From Cyclobacterium xiamenense (GTDB lineage Bacteria > Bacteroidota > Bacteroidia > Cytophagales > Cyclobacteriaceae): 64,000 bases of DNA. Below, one piece after another: positions 61,905 through 64,000 of the stretch; position 1 is the first letter of the stretch; each line of letters opens with the position of its first letter. The stretch spans positions 1-64,000 of the forward strand of contig NZ_WIOK01000028.1 of the NCBI RefSeq assembly GCF_009467825.1, written 5' to 3'. Under the pieces are notes generated by a model. The model had not been told where the DNA came from, searched no databases, and saw only the letters and a program-made list of their open reading frames with translations. The position numbers and the translations under genes are program-made.

Positions 61905-63305
61905 TTAAGGATTAGTTGGACGCATCGTCGGATCGATTTGTTGTGCCAATTGGTCAAAGGAGGCTAGAATCTGTTCTTCCAGCCCGGGTTTCCAGGTATT
62001 GTGCAGCCCATAGACCATTTGGGAGGAATAGCCCTCGTAGCCCCCTTCGCGGAGGATGGTTTCCGTGGGAATGTAGGCCATCACGTCGTTGCTATAAGAC
62101 AGCACGAAGGCAGCGATACCGTACCGGGCTTTCAGTCGGTTGGCGTATCCGATGGTAGCCTCTCCCCCCATGGAGAATAGCAGCTGGTCTCCCAATGCCC
62201 AAATTTGGATGGGAAAGGGATAGGTAGCAGCTGGACGGATACCCTGCCTTTGTTCGAAGAGCATTCGTTCGGCCCATTGTTTCATGTATCCACTTTTGTT
62301 GGAGGCCATTTTCTCTAACGTTTTTGGACTCATGGGATCGTTCAAGGCTAGATCAACTTCCTGGTAGGCGTAGCGTAGCTTCGGTTCCAGGGGCTGCATT
62401 TCTTCTTCCAGCACCCGCTCTACTGCTGCTGCCAGTTCCTTGCCGTATTGTTTTGCCAGGGGTAAGGTCCGCCTTGGGAGCGGATTTTGATCTCCGGCGG
62501 CACCCTGAAAAAACAGCGCCATGGCTCCCGGATGATTTTTTTCCAATTCCTCCTGCGCGTACCCCGGAAAATCCGCCGACCAAAAATAGCTGCTTAATAC
62601 CGTAGGGTGGCAGGCATATCCAAAGGCAACCGCCGTCACCCGGTCCTGCAAATCGGTAACTTTGATCACCGGTACCGCATGGTCTATCGGGCCTTTAAGC
62701 TCGGTCAGCAAGTGAATATCGCTTTCCTTGTTATTCCGTCGGTTTACCTGAAACCGAGCCGTGCCGTTGCCTGCGTAAACCCGGGAGGCTTGCATGCGTT
62801 GCAGTGCATTTCCGACACTTTCGACAATATCCGCTTCCAATTGCTTGCTGTAGGCCTCCACCTCAGCCCGTTGCTGCGCATTCAGTGGGTAGATATCAAA
62901 CAGAGCGGCCGCGAGCACCGGCCCGGAGTGGGTGTGTGAACTGTTGAGTATCACCTGAGATTTACTCAAGCCATATTTTTGAAATATGGCAGTGCGGATC
63001 GTTTCAGACATCTTTTTTGGAAAGCCAAGCAGATCAGAGGTCAGCAGCACCGACTGGTTTCCCTCCGGATCTTCAAATGCAAGCACTTTTATCCAAAGCT
63101 CGCTATAGGTTCCCTGGGCGGGTTGATCCCTGTGGGCGTAGCCAGCCATCCACAAGCGATCTTTTGGGGTGATTTGGAACTTGTCGGTTCCGGTTTTCCA
63201 TACCGGGCCGTTTTGCCCGTAGCAAGAAAACACGGCGCCGGCAAAGAAAAAAAGCAGGCCTAAAATCGAGATGGGAGTAATGGATAGAGCGAATGATGGG
63301 TGCAT
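61905..63305 (-). CDS. ceramidase-like (PF04734) hydrolase, Sec-secreted
   Basis: 466-residue PF04734 paralogue, signal about 1-30. Metal-site segments SSHTHSGP, FGYACHPTVLSSY, MGGEATIGY and YSNDVMAYIPTET are present, with AAGDQNPLPRR where the ceramidase nucleophile Ser would be. It is closely related to the copies at 19751 and 27450. It lies between ThuA-like and DUF1080 genes (28- and 20-base gaps), linking this family to sugar breakdown. Confidence 0.86.
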   Translation of the reverse strand: MHPSFALSITPISILGLLFFFAGAVFSCYGQNGPVWKTGTDKFQITPKDRLWMAGYAHRDQPAQGTYSELWIKVLAFEDPEGNQSVLLTSDLLGFPKKMSETIRTAIFQKYGLSKSQVILNSSHTHSGPVLAAALFDIYPLNAQQRAEVEAYSKQLEADIVESVGNALQRMQASRVYAGNGTARFQVNRRNNKESDIHLLTELKGPIDHAVPVIKVTDLQDRVTAVAFGYACHPTVLSSYFWSADFPGYAQEELEKNHPGAMALFFQGAAGDQNPLPRRTLPLAKQYGKELAAAVERVLEEEMQPLEPKLRYAYQEVDLALNDPMSPKTLEKMASNKSGYMKQWAERMLFEQRQGIRPAATYPFPIQIWALGDQLLFSMGGEATIGYANRLKARYGIAAFVLSYSNDVMAYIPTETILREGGYEGYSSQMVYGLHNTWKPGLEEQILASFDQLAQQIDPTMRPTNP

Positions 63306-63333
63306 GGGTTGGTGGTTTGAGGCAATAGCCTGG

Positions 63334-64000
63334 TTAATCTAGTGTCCAGCGGATGGCATTTTTCAGTAGCTGTAGAAATTGGGGATGGGTAAAGTCTGTA
63401 GGATAGCCCAGCGAGGTATAAAACACCCTGCTTTTTCCGGCTTTTCGCGTATAGGCGATGGCGTTGGATTGGCCGGAAGAGCTCCCATTCAGGAGTACTT
63501 CTGCTTTTGGGTCGAGGCTGTAGCCAATTAGGTACAGGTTGCCGTCGCTCGTCCAGGGATGGGAGGAAAGGCCTTCCAGAAGGCGCTTGCCCGGCTTTTT
63601 TGCGTAGGCAACGGTGGTTTTGACAGTGGCTGGCCCGTATCCCTTATTTTCATGGCCCAATACCTCGGGAACAAAGTCCCACCAGTCTTCGTAGCCGGGA
63701 GCGATTTCCTCGCGTACCGAAAAGGCATGGTTTGCTGTTCGGATTCCCAGGACCGGTTTACCTTCTTGCAGGTGCTTTTTAATCAAGCCCAGCTGTTCGG
63801 GGGAAAGCGCCACCCGACGCAGGAATAGCACCAGCAAATCGCTGTTCTTGATGCGTTCCAGATCGGGCAGGTGAAAAGCCGTCCGTTCCCCTTGTCCAAG
63901 AATTACCTCCGTTTGGTACCCATTCTCTTTGGCTAATTTCATCGAAAAGTAAGGGACGGTGAGATCCGCTTCGTAATTATCCGGGTCTTTGCTAATTAAA
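63334..64000 (-). CDS. ThuA-like domain protein, cut by the window edge
   Basis: Open reading frame continues beyond base 64000; 222 residues are visible. Internal Met at 63942 is not the start, because the upstream codons to the edge stay open and read SKDPDNYEADLTVPYFS in ThuA style. Later parts show LLVLFLRRVALSPEQ, GIRTANHAF, ENKGYGPATV, VFYTSLGYPTDF and a C-terminal LKNAIRW. ThuA domains are class I glutamine-amidotransferase-like and linked to trehalose or disaccharide use. First gene of the visible reverse operon. Confidence 0.85.
   Translation of the reverse strand, partial: LISKDPDNYEADLTVPYFSMKLAKENGYQTEVILGQGERTAFHLPDLERIKNSDLLVLFLRRVALSPEQLGLIKKHLQEGKPVLGIRTANHAFSVREEIAPGYEDWWDFVPEVLGHENKGYGPATVKTTVAYAKKPGKRLLEGLSSHPWTSDGNLYLIGYSLDPKAEVLLNGSSSGQSNAIAYTRKAGKSRVFYTSLGYPTDFTHPQFLQLLKNAIRWTLD

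Overview
This window comes from a Bacteroidota chromosome, most likely a marine or soil member of the Cytophagales (Cyclobacteriaceae-like). The phylum is supported by an adjacent SusC/SusD pair, many Sec and lipoprotein signals, TAnnTTTG-type -7 elements and few Shine-Dalgarno sites. The genus is inference. I see no rRNA, tRNA, insertion sequence, prophage or CRISPR array.

Left part (1-13000). Two small reverse-strand membrane or hypothetical genes, a Crp/Fnr regulator and a DUF4256 protein come first. They are followed by a tight forward catabolic run (2577-9171): HpcH/HpaI aldolase, aldo/keto reductase, Gfo/Idh/MocA oxidoreductase, SDR, Rid protein, M19 dipeptidase and a cytosolic ceramidase-like (PF04734) hydrolase. 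Next are a c-type cytochrome lipoprotein, a secreted M20 amidohydrolase and a lipoprotein whose beta-propeller is inserted inside a LamG fold.

Utilisation island (13151-31862). SusC/SusD, two more PF04734 hydrolases (one Tat-exported), a heparinase II/III-like enzyme, a Tat-exported DegT aminotransferase-like protein, two amidohydrolases (one without the HxH metal motif), a fourth PF04734 hydrolase, a beta-propeller protein and a LacI-type regulator with a perfect palindromic operator upstream. Together they look like a locus that imports and dismantles an unidentified amide-containing glycan or lipid-like substrate.

ECF-sigma/CHAT cluster (32277-38420). An ECF sigma factor overlaps a gene for a single-pass anti-sigma-like TPR protein and is followed by an acidic lipoprotein. 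Convergent to these lie an exported, membrane-anchored TPR-CHAT protease and a poly-Asp lipoprotein. The 9-mer TGGTTACAT sits upstream of all three transcription units. This is the best candidate for an undescribed system: a periplasmic caspase-like protease that could control a sigma factor by cutting its anti-sigma.

Housekeeping and stress block (38558-54698). MscS channel, CsbD, AI-2E-family transporter, TPR lipoprotein, a sulfur module (rhodanese, MBL-rhodanese, porin, split YeeE/YedE transporter), SMC, a response regulator, bactofilin, a peroxiredoxin-like protein without its catalytic Cys, and an Nramp-like transporter without the canonical metal motifs.

Right part (54780-64000). Epimerase, DapA-like aldolase, an SGNH/alpha-beta hydrolase fusion with an apparently circularly permuted SGNH domain, a probable alpha/alpha-toroid enzyme, then a reverse-strand operon of ThuA-like (cut by the window edge), a fifth PF04734 hydrolase and a DUF1080 protein. 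All five PF04734 proteins keep the metal ligands but have Asn where true ceramidases have the catalytic Ser.
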